Shown: positions 1 to 11,000 of the stretch, one piece after another
How the letters are laid out: the number at the start of each line of letters is the position of its first letter
Position numbering within the stretch: the first letter of the stretch is position 1
Origin: Uranotaenia lowii
Lineage: Eukaryota > Arthropoda > Insecta > Diptera > Culicidae
Assembly (NCBI RefSeq): GCF_029784155.1
Contig: NC_073693.1
Location: 135,397,988-135,461,987 of the forward strand
Direction: 5' to 3'
DNA: 64,000 bases
Translations under genes and position numbers: made by a program
Notes under the pieces: generated by a model
Told to the model about the DNA's origin: nothing
The model's input: only the letters and a program-made list of their open reading frames with translations
Databases searched by the model: none

Positions 1-120
1 GACCTTTTCATGAATTCGATATACTTTGAAAAATAACGGTTTTACCGGTTTTATCGGTTTTGAAAATTCCAAATACCGAAATACCGGATTTGAAAAAAAC
101 CGCTAAATCCGACCGCCCTA
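1..120. mobile_element. Terminal fragment of a DNA transposon (tentative)
   Basis: A run of alternating ACCGG, ATCGG and TACCG motifs ends in ACCGCCCTAAG. Read on the other strand it begins CTTAGGGCGGTCGG, which resembles the ends of hAT-type elements. The other end lies outside the window, so no inverted-repeat partner or target duplication can be checked. Confidence 0.3.
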
Positions 121-1557
121 AGTATAATGCTATCTATCCCTTGAAGAAGGCTACGATTAAAGACCGAAACATCGGGCAAACATGCAAAATATATTTTTTG
201 CTTTCTCTTGAATGAAATGTCAACTAGAAAATAAAGATAGCTTCAACTTGAAATCCATACTCAGAATGTTCTAGGATTAGATGTTGAATTTGAAAAAGGA
301 ATACAGGATCAAAGTTGAAGCTTTGTATTTTAGCTTGAATTTTAATACCTGAGTTTAATATTTCTTAACAAAATTTAGATGGAGAATTGAGAATCGAAAA
401 TGCAGTCTCTTGTTTTTTTTTATTTATTGAGGATTAATTTACTGTTTCGCTCACTCGATATGATATATCAACTCATTCATTACTTCAACATTCAAAGAAA
501 TCAAAAGTTAATAAATGTAATTTAACCGCGCATTCATCAGAAAACTAGCTAAGAATTCAGAATCTGACTCTGAGACAGATTCAATGATTCAAGATCGAAA
601 CTCAAATAACAAATTTGAGAATTCTACACTAAGAATGCAAAATCAGATTTACAATTCAATGGTTAATTTCAATGCAATTTATAGTATTCCAATTAGGCTT
701 CATTATTACCATTCATTTGGTAAACTATGATTTAAAATTCATATTGAACATTTCACATTATTTGAAATTCAGATTATTCATTCTATTACAAAACTTCGAA
801 ACATCTTGGTAAAATTTGGATTAAATGTTTTAAGAAAACGAACACACATAAAGGATCTCAGTGAAACTTCATGTTTCTTGAAGAGATCTAAATTCTACTT
901 AAAACTAAAGCGTACATTAGACTGCCTCAAAATTGTATGAGAAATTTCAAGCTAGTGAAAACTTTTTCTTCATAAGTTGAATCGAAATGCAGTCTTCAGA
1001 TGAAATATTTGTCATAGTTTAGGCTTTAAGAAAAACCGTTTTCAAAAGAAATTGACTGAAGGAGATAAAAGTTATTCAACAAAAACTGGATTTTCATGTT
1101 CCTCCCTAACAAAATGTCCCAAAATCCCATACGAACTTTAGGCTCGTTGAGCGACCCCTTTCCGTGATCCGATCTGGCCCAAATTTGGCATGATACATTA
1201 TGCTAGGGCTAGGATCAATTTAAGCCTGAAGCGCATAACTTTTTCAAATGTCGGTTCATTTGGGGCATTCAAGCGTACATCTTTCAAGGGTATAATGGCT
1301 AAAATTTTACAACCACCAGCCCACAGAATGAGTACTATGTATATGCCGTGGCCAAAATCTATCTCAACACCTTTGGATTAGAAGACTTAAACGCTGACCT
1401 CTAGGCCACCGTCGGCGGCAGATTCAGATTCACTCATCTGCGCTTGGTGGCCTGCCATCTGGATCTCAAACGAGGAACTACATAGCCAGTGTCATCAAAA
1501 GGTGTAGAAATCGAGATTCGGGAGCGTCAGTGGGTAAATTGAGCCTAAGCTGCGAAA
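121..1557. other. AT-rich non-coding stretch
   Basis: Mostly AAATTTGAA-like low-complexity sequence up to about 1085. A slightly more GC-rich patch follows (1086-1500) and includes ATCCCATACGAACTT, a motif also found at the head of repeat family C (21178). No credible coding frame or splice structure was seen. Confidence 0.5.
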
Positions 1558-1763
1558 AGATGAGAACGAAATTTGCAGAGAAGCGCTTGAATGGAATCCA
1601 GAAGGACATCGAAGTAGAGGCAGACCCAAAAGCTAATGGCGGCGAAGCTTAGCCGCCAAAACCCGAACTGTCGATGAGCATATTGACTGGGACCAAGTGA
1701 AGATGCTAGCTAGCTTACCACGGCCCTATGCGCCGGAGAATCGACGCGGGACTGTTGAGTAAG
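1558..1763 (+). pseudogene. Decayed C-terminal tail of a non-LTR retrotransposon ORF
   Basis: The plus strand translates to EALEWNPEGHRSRGRPK followed by WRRSLAAKTRTVDEHIDWDQVK, interrupted by an in-frame stop just after RGRPKS. The EALxWNPxGxRxRGRPKxxWRR block is a recognisable tail of RTE/BovB-like endonuclease-reverse transcriptase proteins. Only this last part remains, with no RT core upstream on this strand. It points opposite to the fragment at 1795-2890, so the two come from different insertions. Confidence 0.6.
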
Positions 1764-1794
1764 TAATTTATTATTTTTATCATCTTTTAGTCAC

Positions 1795-2890
1795 ATTTAA
1801 AATCCTCGAGCAATATCCATATCGTGCCCGTAGAGTACAACCGGTCTTATAAGCATCATATACAGGTTATACTTCGATCGAGGCCTAATCGAGCTCCTCC
1901 TCCATCAGGCGGCGCTTTTTTTTCCTGGAAATTCGGAATCGCTGACTCTTCCGCTGTCGGTGATTTTCGATTTTTGACGGGTGCTTCTTTACACTACTGC
2001 CGCCCGAGCGGCACTCTCTTCGTCCATCACCTTTCAACACTCCTCGTCGAACCAGTCTTTCCGTCGAATTGATACCACATGTCCGATGACGTTCTACGCA
2101 CACAACGCGTTATCTTGATGATATCCCAACAGTCCTCGAGAGGGGCTTCGTCAAGCTCGCCTTTTGCCGGTAGCGCTGCTTCGAGCTATTGCGAATAGTC
2201 TGCCGCGACCTCATGTTGGCGAAGTGAAAACGAGGTCGATCTGTGATTGCGTTTGGTACGGTGATCTCCAAATGTACTTGTGTAAGAGGCGGTGCTGGAA
2301 AAAGGTACTACGTACGGCCATTCGTTTGGAGGTGACGAAATCTATCGAGTCTGAGGCCGTTTTCGTTGGTCAGCTGATGCGCGCTGAACCTTCCAATTCT
2401 CGGTCCTCATCCTGGCCGACCTGAGCGTTAAAATCCTCGATGACGATCTTGATATCACGTTTCGTGCAGCGGTCGTATTCACGTTCTAGCTACGCGTAGA
2501 ATTCGTCTTAGTCGTCACCGGTACTTCCAAAATTAGGGCTGTGCACGTTGATGATGCTGTATTGAAGAAGCGGCCCTTGATTCTCAACCGGCACATTCGT
2601 GGGTCAATCGGCCTTCATCACGATCACGCGATTCTGCATCTTTTCCATCACTATAAAAGCTTTTCCAAGATCGTGTGTGTGTGTTGTCGCAGCTCTGTTA
2701 GATGGTTTGACCATCTCGGAACGCATAAGCTCTTTCCAGCATACCTCCTACAGCGCTACGATGTCGAATTGGTTGTTCTTCAATTCATTGGAAAGCATAT
2801 GGGTACTTTCCATGAAATTCAGAGATCGGCAGTTTCATGTCCCAAGTTTCGATTCGTCGCCGCCGCCCCCAGACACATCGCATCCCAACT
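1795..2890 (-). pseudogene. Decayed APE endonuclease and RT-tail fragment of a non-LTR retrotransposon
   Basis: Reading the minus strand from 2890 down, an apurinic-endonuclease-like domain is visible. INVHSPNFGSTGDD (about 2563-2520) is followed by IVIEDFNAQVGQDEDRELEG (about 2475-2400), the conserved GDFNA(Q/H)(V/I)G region with G replaced by E. Then come KRMAVRSTFFQHRLLHKYIWRSP and a degraded Q(I/T)D(H/L)V motif. Stops and frameshifts interrupt it. At 1800-1890 the sequence matches the C-terminal part of the copies at 53101-53723 and 59656-60480. The RT core between endonuclease and tail is missing, so this is an internally deleted copy of that family. Confidence 0.65.
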
Positions 2891-3060
2891 AGCAGCACGG
2901 GGAGATTGATAATCTAAGATGTAAGACAGGAGGTGATATGACCACTGCCCGAAGATTAGTATTTTAGAAAGCTATTCTTTTCGTTTTCGCGGTTTTGGAA
3001 GTTCTCCCCATCGAAAAGAGCTACATCAGACGTCTTTGTATCAATCAAGTGGGCAAGTCA

Positions 3061-3150
3061 AGTTAAGTTTTTCAATGACTGTCTGCCAACTGCATCGTTG
3101 ATATAATTCGCGAATGACATAAAGATGTTGAAACGACTATAATCGAAAAA
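3061..3150 (+). repeat. SINE tail fragment
   Basis: Shares AGTTTTTCAATGACTG, AACTGCATCGTTGATA and the ending GACTATAATCGAAA with the tRNA-headed SINE at 26723-26890. The tRNA-like head is missing or unrecognisable here. Confidence 0.55.
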
Positions 3151-4979
3151 AATGTTAATGTCATATTGCTTCAAAATATGTATAACAAAAACACAATTTG
3201 AAGTTGATGACCTACTGAAACAGTACGAAGACGCCTCTTGTAACGCGCTACGTGATATTGACGCGTGTGTTAATCGACCTACAGTGGTATGTACATAAGT
3301 GCACAGAAGTTAACGCGACGTTATGATCTTGTGGAACAGATCCGTTCAAAAAGTCTTCGATATGTCAGTAGGAACCTAAAAATCTTTTTGCTCGAGGTCC
3401 AAAAATTAAATTCTGATTTTTATTATATTTAAGTTTTAAGAATTGAATAAGAAAATCATGCTTTTTGTTTTGAAAATATATTTTTTTTAAGCTGGATTAA
3501 GATTTTTAATATGAATATCAAATCCCGAACCTATTGAACAATTTAAAAAAAAGATTATTTTTATATTGAAGGTATTATTTTCAGCTTTTAAAACTACTAG
3601 CCGTAAATCTCGCTTAGAACATATTTTAACAACGTCAGCCCACCAAGGAGAGGTCTTTCTATGGCTGTTTATGCTGAAGAGAGCTTTTAAAGAAAAGAAG
3701 AAAAAAAAAATCGTTCTTCAACCGGGGTAGGTATGATGATGCGTATGAAATGCCTCAGCTTGACGACGACAACGAGACGTACGAAAGTGCGCTTCTATTC
3801 AGAACTCCACCGTTCGTTCATGTGGGAAGTGCAAATGAGTAGGACCCAGTAGGATGTCGTATGGTAGTCGCTTTTGTCACATTTCGAGTCGCAGGTGTGC
3901 AAGCTCTTGAGACTAGCTACGTGTGATTTCATCTGAGCGACGGCTCTGGGCCTTTGCTGCAGCACTGAAGCGTACAGAATGAGTCGTCTAGCCGTTTCGT
4001 ATGTGCAATAATGGCTCCATAGGCCGTAGTGAAGTTCTTATGCTCTTAGTCCGTCAGGTGATGTTTACCTTCGGAAAATTGATCCCATGAATCATTCATT
4101 TACCTCAGTCGTTATCTGATGAACTTTATGGATTTCACCTTTACCGGTTCGACTTTTGCTAACAGCTTTTTGTGCGACACGTAGAAATTAATTCTCCTTT
4201 TTATTACACTTTCATCTACGAGGATTTTTCCGTTTTAGAAATTGCGTTTTACGGAAGGATCTCACGTTTAATTTTCGAGGTCAACATTTCAATAACAAAT
4301 TCAATGCACAAATAACTTTAAATTTTGTAGGTAGGGTTTAACAATGAGAGACACATCGATCGAGAAAGAAAACCATAAAAAAAAATTATGCGCCCTTAAC
4401 CACGTTTCCATTTTTTCCACCAAGAATTTTGGCCAAACCCTTAGCAAAACTACTTGAGTTAGCTTTTTTACCGTCATTCTCATGACGATACAGCAAAAAA
4501 CGTCCAACAACCATAGAATCATACACAACTCTTTACCCCCGAAAATCCATACCGTTGCATATTTGAGAAGCTGACATCTTTTGCCGAGCAAGTGGTTTAT
4601 GTAAAATTTACCTCGGTCGGAATTTTTTTTTGCTCCATTTGATAGCGATTGCTTTATCGTGTTTTTGTTCCTTTCATTCTGTTACTTGTTGGGTATTTTC
4701 TTCCTAACAAGGCGAGTTATTTTTAGGCAACTGGTTGATTTTGCAACACACATTCAGATGACTATGTCGTGTTAAATCCCAGAGACAACGTTTTTTAGTC
4801 TACAACACTTAAACTTTTAGTTTCATTATCGTAAGTTATTGATAAATATTCGAAAATATTGTGAATGTACCCTAATTAGCGGAGCATTCTTCTAACGGAA
4901 CCAGGGGCAGGAAACTCATGTTTATCTGTTGTCTATACGTTCAATCAACAGTTTATTGAAGACTTTAATAACACAGAAG
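3151..4979. other. Unassigned sequence with a GC-richer island at 3600-4250
   Basis: The flanks are AT-rich. The 3600-4250 island is less AT-rich and unlike the surrounding repeats. A 55-codon open frame runs plus strand from about 3678 to 3839. It starts basic (KKRRKKK) and ends with the acidic stretch YDDAYEMPQLDDDNETYES. It has no start codon and I recognise no family. Another frame near 4385-4510 (-) reads like protein but is short. No gene is called. Confidence 0.4.
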
Positions 4980-5124
4980 GCAGCATACACGCTGATCGCT
5001 AACGATGTACCATTAGAACTGCACCCATAATGAGTGTGTGCATCTTTTTTGCACCCAAAGATTGAATCACGAGCACGAAATGGCATTACTTCCAAGCTGT
5101 CCTCTCAACTCGGAATTTGAAACA

Positions 5125-5275
5125 ATGAATTTAGTGCTGGTTGGATCGAATTGGTTGTATCACTTTCCATTATCATTTCGAACTGTTCTCGCAACATGCG
5201 TGGTGATAAATTTGCTTTCTTATGCTTATGCTTATGATTATGATATATACACAGCCAGATCTTGTCAGCATCCCG
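5125..5275 (+). CDS. Possible first coding exon of a secreted or membrane protein (partial)
   Basis: An ATG at 5125 in context AACAATG opens a 50-codon frame. After a few N-terminal residues there is a hydrophobic run (VLATCVVINLLSYAYA), which resembles a signal peptide with cleavage likely in SYAYA-YDY. The mature start would be about YDYDIYTARSCQHP. The frame ends at CCCG|GTGAGT, a consensus splice donor, after one base of the next codon (phase 1). The terminal CQHP(G) resembles the first cysteine of a sushi/CCP domain, but that is a guess. No downstream acceptor exon was found, so if real the gene has a very long intron. A same-frame upstream ATG at 5038 is possible but would bury the signal sequence. 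Confidence 0.4.
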
Positions 5276-5391
5276 GTGAGTAAAAAAAATACATTTACTT
5301 CTAGTTTTGACATGGCCGGGCCCACTGTGCAGTATTGGAAGCGAGGAAGAAAGATGGAGAACAGTACCATACGTTCCCGTGTTTATTTAAT

Positions 5392-6775
5392 ACTAGCTGA
5401 CCCGGTGTGCTTTGCTACACCTTTCATGATCAAATGATATTTTCAAAAATTATTCAAATTTATTGTTTTGTTGGCATTATTTTAAATCAAATTTTAACAT
5501 ATTTCATAAGCAACCACTACAAAATGAGAGCTGCAGCTGGAGTTTCGATTTGCAACACAAAGATAACTTAAACAAATATTCTGAATCTTACTCTATAAAT
5601 TTGTGTTAAAGATCTGATAATTTAATCTGTCTGTAGGTTCCTATATATATTCCCAATTCTATCATCTTACTGCAAGAAAGGGTACTCAAATACTTTTTAA
5701 TGCCAAATATGGTTTCATTTGCTCGATTAATTCTTGAGTTATGCAAAAAATTGTATGGAAGCCCCTATTTCCCGCTTTATATCTTTCCGCTGAAAAAAGG
5801 TGGGTTATCTCTCGTATCTAAATTCCCTCACATGATATGGTAGATATGGTTCAATTTGCTCGATCAACTCTCCAGTTATACTGAAAATTGTAAGGGGAGG
5901 GGTCTCTCCCTTTTCATCCACCTCATTGAAGGTGTAAGGGATACCAAATATTCATAGAAGTATTTCTCGTACCCAAATATCGTTCCATGCCAAATTTGGT
6001 TCCATTTGCTGTTGTAGTTCTTGAGTTATGCAATAAAAATTATATGAAATTTCCCTCCCCCTTTCATTTCTATCCGCTGGAAGAAGAAAGGGGTCTCAAA
6101 CAATCATTAGAACATGTCACGTTCCCAAATATCCGCCCATGCTAATTTTGGTTCCATATGCTTGATTAGTTTTTAAGTTATGTAAAAAATTAAAAAGAAG
6201 GCCCCTCCCCCCTTTATATCTACCGACTGGTAAAAGGGATGGGTCTCAAATAATCGTAGAAATATTTTTCGTATCCAAATATGTTCCCATGCCAAATTTG
6301 GTTCCATTTGCTTTATTAGTTTTTGAGTTATGTAAAAAACTATGAAAGATGCCCCTCCTCCTTTCAACTGCAAAGAGGGAGGGGTCTCAAATAATCATTG
6401 AAATATTTTTTGAATCAAAATACCTTCCCATCCCAAATTTGGTTCCAATATCTTGATTAGTTTTCGAGTTATATGAAAAATTGTAAGGTAATCCCCCTCC
6501 TCCCTTCCTATCACCCCACTGAGAGGAGGGAGGGGTACTTTATATTCATTGAAATATTCCCCGTTCCCAAATACCAAATTTGATACCATTTGCTTGATTG
6601 GTTCTCGAGTTATGCAAAAAATTGTCTTTTGTTCGGGAGGCCCCTCCCCCCCTTCCTGTTAGGGGGAGGGGTCCCAAACCATTATAGGAACCTTCCCCGG
6701 CCTCCAATACCCCCACCTGTCAAGTTTTAAGTAAATCGGTTCAGTAGTTTTTGAGTCTATAGGGAACAGACAGAA

Positions 6776-6806
<31 letters not shown>

Positions 6807-6829
6807 AATTCATTTTTATATATATAGAT
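5392..6829 (+). mobile_element. Repeat family A, copy 1 (complete-looking)
   Basis: Begins CTAGCTGACCCGGTGTGC and ends with a CAGA microsatellite plus TTTTTATATATATAGAT. The same head is at 54176 and 56951, and the same end at 58935. The body consists of about seven diverged units of 138-152 bp. Each contains a CATGCCAAATTTGGTTCCA-like block, then TTGATTAGTTYTTGAGTTATG, then CCCCTCCCCC. Unit anchors are near 5735, 5873, 6023, 6175, 6325, 6467 and 6608. The final segment (CGGTTCAGTAGTTTTTGAGTC) looks like one more unit. The microsatellite tail is reminiscent of RTE-mobilised elements, but no coding capacity is present and the class is uncertain. Confidence 0.7.
6767..6806 (+). repeat. (CAGA)n microsatellite tail
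   Basis: About nine CAGA/GACA units with one AAAG interruption, at the 3' end of family A copy 1. Confidence 0.9.
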
Positions 6830-7554
6830 TTATTCGTTGGGAGCATATACGCTAAGAAATTTCTATGCTGCTTAATGTTGGGAGTATTTTGTTTTTGACT
6901 TGCTTGGGTATTTGTTTTGCTGGCTTGAATTTCAAACTAACCTCTCAAAACGCCTCATGGATTGTTTATATTTCTAGGTGTGCTTACAACTCGCTTTATT
7001 TCCAATTTGAAAAGAAACTAAGGCTGATATCAAGCTGAGGCGACAAGCATCGCTTTGCGTTATAAATTTCAATAAGAAAGCAATGCAACGCATTGGTATG
7101 TCATGCTGGCGCGCCATGGCGCTTTCAAAATTCACTACAAATTATCACTTCTCTACATCTCATAATGCTTGGAATCGTCTCCTTATTTTAATGAGCAATT
7201 AAAAACTCATCAGATCATGATCTGGATTGCGAAAATGCCGAAATTTCAACCGAAAAAATTCTTTGTTTTTGTGCGGGAACTAAGAATTTATGAAAATTTT
7301 CTCGTTGATTCAGATATTATTTAGTTTATTATCACAAATTTGGACGGTTCTACGAACTATTGTGGTTGAAACCCAAAATCACTGCTTTAACCGAGAAAAA
7401 ACATCATTCCCATTGGATTTTCTACTTGTCGCGCTTCAAAACACCCTGGCATCAGCTTTGTCACGCTTTCCAAAGCGCTCAGCATGACAGGTCTGCGCTT
7501 TTTCCATGGAGATGAAATGAGAGCAGGCATGTCGTGTGAACGTGTTACGCTGCT
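6830..7554. other. Unassigned sequence
   Basis: No family or gene recognised. A short GGCGCGCCATGGCGC patch occurs near 7108. AACTCGCTTTATTTCCAATTTG near 6988 resembles a unit of the minisatellite that starts about 570 bp further on. Confidence 0.4.
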
Positions 7555-8035
7555 CGTCGCCTCAGCTCTACACCAGCCTAAGGCTGTCCTCTCATCTTAT
7601 ATTTAATTTCAAGCTGTTTTCTTATTTTTTCTTGGAATTCTCATCAATATCTCAAGCAGTCCTCTCAACTCGTTTAATTTTTCTTCAATTATACAGGCTG
7701 TCCTCTAAACTCTCTATTCAATTTCAAGCTTTCTACTTAACTCGCTTGATTTCATTGAATAACTCAGGCTGTCCTTTCAACTCGCCTTTCAATTTGATGC
7801 TGTCCTCCCATTTCTCTATACTCTCTATACTATACTATACTCTCAACTCGCATTATTTCTCATCAATAACTCAGGCTGCCCTCTCAACTCGCCTTCAATT
7901 TCAAGCTATCCTCTCAACTCTCTTGATTCCTTATCAAAAACTCAGGACGCTCTCCTAACTCGCCTTTCGATTTCATGAGGTTCTCTCGACTCGATTGATT
8001 CCTCATGAATTACTCAGGCTGTCTTTGCAACACAT
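7555..8035. repeat. Degenerate minisatellite, about 72-bp period made of two half-units
   Basis: Repeated theme CTCAGGCTGTCCTCTCAACTCG, then CYTTTCAATTTCAAGCTGTCC, then TCTCAACTCGMTTGATTYCTCATCAATAA, about six times with substitutions and indels. A 140-codon open frame (7536-7958, +) is only a by-product of this repeat and is not called as a gene. Confidence 0.75.
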
Positions 8036-8984
8036 CTTTAATTATTCACTTTCATTGGATAAGATAATATAATAGTAAAATAATGAAGATCAATTTCCTT
8101 CAAACATGAATCATTTTACAAGACGACGATGTTTTGTTTTCATAAAAACGTGTTATTAATATAATCATCTTATTTGTTTGAGACATTGACCAGCAATTCA
8201 ACTAAAAATCTGTAAAATTTGGACAGATGAAAGCTTGAACGTCGAGATTCTCACTCTAAATATCATTACACTGACTGACAAATTTTGGTTAATTTTTGAA
8301 CAACCAGGTGATAGAAACTTAATTTGAGTTGTTTTTTTTTACGTAAAATTAAAAACATACTACCCTTTCATGTTCATTTCCAGAGGCTCTTGTCAAATGT
8401 AGAAAAGAACCCCCTGTTCTCCTACACACATGTTACAAAAATGCAAAACGAGAAAAACGCGATCAAAATTTCACAAAAAAAACTTTGCTGTTATCGCACA
8501 GTTTCACAATTTTCGTTGACTTCAATGCCGTAGATCACTGAAGTATACTCCAATCCTCCTTTTTTTTTATTCAGAAAATGAACTGTTTCTTTTAAATAAA
8601 AATCCTTGAATGAAATTTATGCCGCGAAATACTATGAATAGTCCTACGGAAACTTGCTTTCCCACAACCTTATCGGATTCTCGTTCCCCAAGAAGGATGA
8701 AGAAATAAAGAAACGTTAGTTCCGACGGTATTTGCTGTGAATTTAACTTATATGAAGACGAAACAATTTTCCAAGCAGAGAAATAGTGATCTGTTGAAGT
8801 TATTAGAGTGCGTATTTTATTTTGTCCGAGCGAAAACGGACTTTGACCACAATCTCGGAAAAGTAGTTTCCAAATACTACAATAAATTCATTCACCCTCA
8901 ATTCAATTTTTTTTTAAATAAAAACATCTATTTACACATCACACTCAATCAATGATATAAATGGATAGAATTAACGACCCCTTA
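8036..8984. other. Unassigned AT-rich sequence
   Basis: Nothing recognised. Short open frames at 8324-8533 and 8737-8955 are AT-rich, lysine/asparagine-rich and lack any domain signature. Confidence 0.4.
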
Positions 8985-10592
8985 AACCCGCCCCGCCCCT
9001 CCCATGAAGATTTTTTTCCAAGTAATTTTCAACGTAGTAAAGGGAAATTACTTGATCTTAAAAGTTGTTAAATAAGTGATTACAAGTAATTTAGAAAATT
9101 TTCTCGCCTTCGGCGGAAATTAATCACTCTAGACTTGAGACAATTCATTTTACGAAATTGCATATATGCCGTTCACGATTTTAAACTAACTTTTAATTGT
9201 AAATTTCGATTTGCAATTCAATCAACATTTTATATTGAAACTCCAAACTTGACATTCAAAATCACTACCTCGTCTTTAGAATGGGTTTTTAATAAGAAGT
9301 GTAACGAAACAAATTCAGAGTTTGAAACCAACCATTTCAACATCAAAATCACTTCATTGAATACTAATTTTATACATTAACAAGTTGGAAGCCATGATGT
9401 TCATCAGAATTAGCATAATAAAATCTGAAACCTAGTATCCTCTACTTTATTACTAAAAATTTTGATTTACAAAACATCATTCATACATTCTCCAAGAAAA
9501 CAATTTCAGACTCAATTTAATTTTTTGTTTCTTGTTCTTCTAAATGTCCAACATAACATTGGGAAGCGATGAATGTAGCTTTAAATCACATTGAGTTTTA
9601 GATATTTTTAAAGCAAAAAACTAATCGTTTTGCAGGTTTGAACAAATTTTGTAAAATGAATTCAATTTTTTTTCTGAACTTTATTTAGTCATGTAAGTAA
9701 TACTTGTAATGATATCTTTCCAAATTTAGCTAAACCGTAGAATTTATCATTTTTAGATCACGCATCATCATCTTTAAAATATTATTTCTTAATTGAATTA
9801 AATGGATAATATCTAAACAAATTCAGAATCAGAATTTATTTTAACGTTGATTTGTCATTTCATCAGTTATCAAAGATTGATTCTGCCTTAAACTGATTCA
9901 TTTTAAAGCATATAAACTCCATATCACTAAACACGGGTAGACAAAATTTGACAAACAAAAAGAGTTCAGCGCGCTTTAATCTACTAAATCAATCATTCAA
10001 TCATACAGGTAAATAAATGTTGTTCCTTTGAGTTATCAATTTAATTCTATTAATAAGTTTTTGAAATGGTTAGACGAGCTTATTGAAAAAAAACTTCTAA
10101 AATGTTAAGAAGCTTATCATTTTTTTCTTCATATTTTGTTTTACTTTTCAAATACATCTGCCGAATTTTAAAGAAAAACTATTTAAACTTTATGAAATAT
10201 TTTTTATAAGTTTTTTTTTGTTTTTTGAATTCTAAATTTTTGTTTTCTGAAAACATAAATCTCTTGGAAGCCTTTGAAACTAAATTTGTAATAAGAAAAA
10301 TATAGTTTCCACCCTCTGTCCTTTCTAGGACCCAATATTCCAATTGAAACCGACAACATATTGAGTGCTTGAAATTTTAAACTTCATAACCGTCGATTGA
10401 AAATTTATAAACTTATAAATTTATAAATTTAATTTTTATAATTTTCATTACATTTAATCATTTTATTAATCAATCATGATTTTTAATTTATCTTTTGAAA
10501 GATCGAAAATTATTTTTATTGGCAACTTTAAAGTTAAATTTTAATGCCTAATTTTAATTAAATTTGTATAAACTTTGTGCTCGCATGATGTA
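8985..10592. repeat. AT-rich repeat family B, copy 1, left part
   Basis: Homologous to 58936-59644 over at least 10200-10400. Both contain AATTCTRAATTTTT with TTCT and AAACATA, then CTTTGAAACTAAATT / CCTTCAAACTAAATT, then GACRRCAACATATT. The left limit is uncertain. I placed it at the C-rich block near 8985 because C-rich blocks also occur near family B ends. No coding capacity. Confidence 0.45.
10570..10592 (+). repeat. Left copy of a 23-bp direct repeat
   Basis: AAACTTTGTGCTCGCATGAT plus GTA. Identical to 13777-13799. It sits exactly where family B sequence stops and unrelated sequence starts, so it may be a target duplication around the 3.2 kb between. Confidence 0.8.
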
Positions 10593-11000
10593 TGTATGTA
10601 TGTATGTATGTATGGTAGCCACCTTGGGTGCACGGTTGTACCGCAGTTGTGGCTAAGGCTTCATCAACAAGTCACCGCAAGTTACCATATATCCAGTTAA
10701 TAACTGCTGGTTGAGACGTTCAAGGGAATGGATTCGTAAGTAGAGTAACTTACGATATCCGAAGGGTTAGGATCGATTGGTCTCGAGAAGTTATTGCCGA
10801 ATATACAACTAACTCACTATGCAAGTCTCTGTAGTCCCCGCCCCCAAGATTTGTTTTTAGAAGAGCGCGTCAAACAGCAGGAGAACTTAATACGAGTAGG
10901 ACTGCCACAGATCCATACCCATGCGCTCAATCCCTTTGTTTGATGCCCTGATGCATCCCACCAATCCCATAAAACAGTACAGTATACAGTACAATTCATA
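10593..11000 (+). mobile_element. 3' end of a non-LTR retrotransposon with a structured tail (inferred)
   Basis: Opens with a TGTA microsatellite and is GC-richer than its surroundings. Contains a block aligned with 25810-26215: CAAGGGARTG, an 8-bp stem with AGAGTA loop, then GGTTAGGAT/GGTGAGGAT and GGTCTC/TTGTCTC. It runs into a long AATAAT-rich stretch at 11000-11170, as expected for the (TAA)n tails of I-like elements. No ORF is left. Assignment to a clade is inference. Confidence 0.5.
10734..10755 (+). other. Hairpin, 8-bp stem with AGAGTA loop
   Basis: TCGTAAGT-AGAGTA-ACTTACGA forms a perfect 8-bp stem. The related element at 25956-25977 keeps the loop and the stem geometry but has different stem bases, so pairing appears conserved. 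Confidence 0.75.

Noticed and set aside
7536..7958. 140-codon open frame
   Set aside because: Created by the CTCTCAACTCG minisatellite; the protein is a low-complexity repeat of Leu, Ser and Phe.
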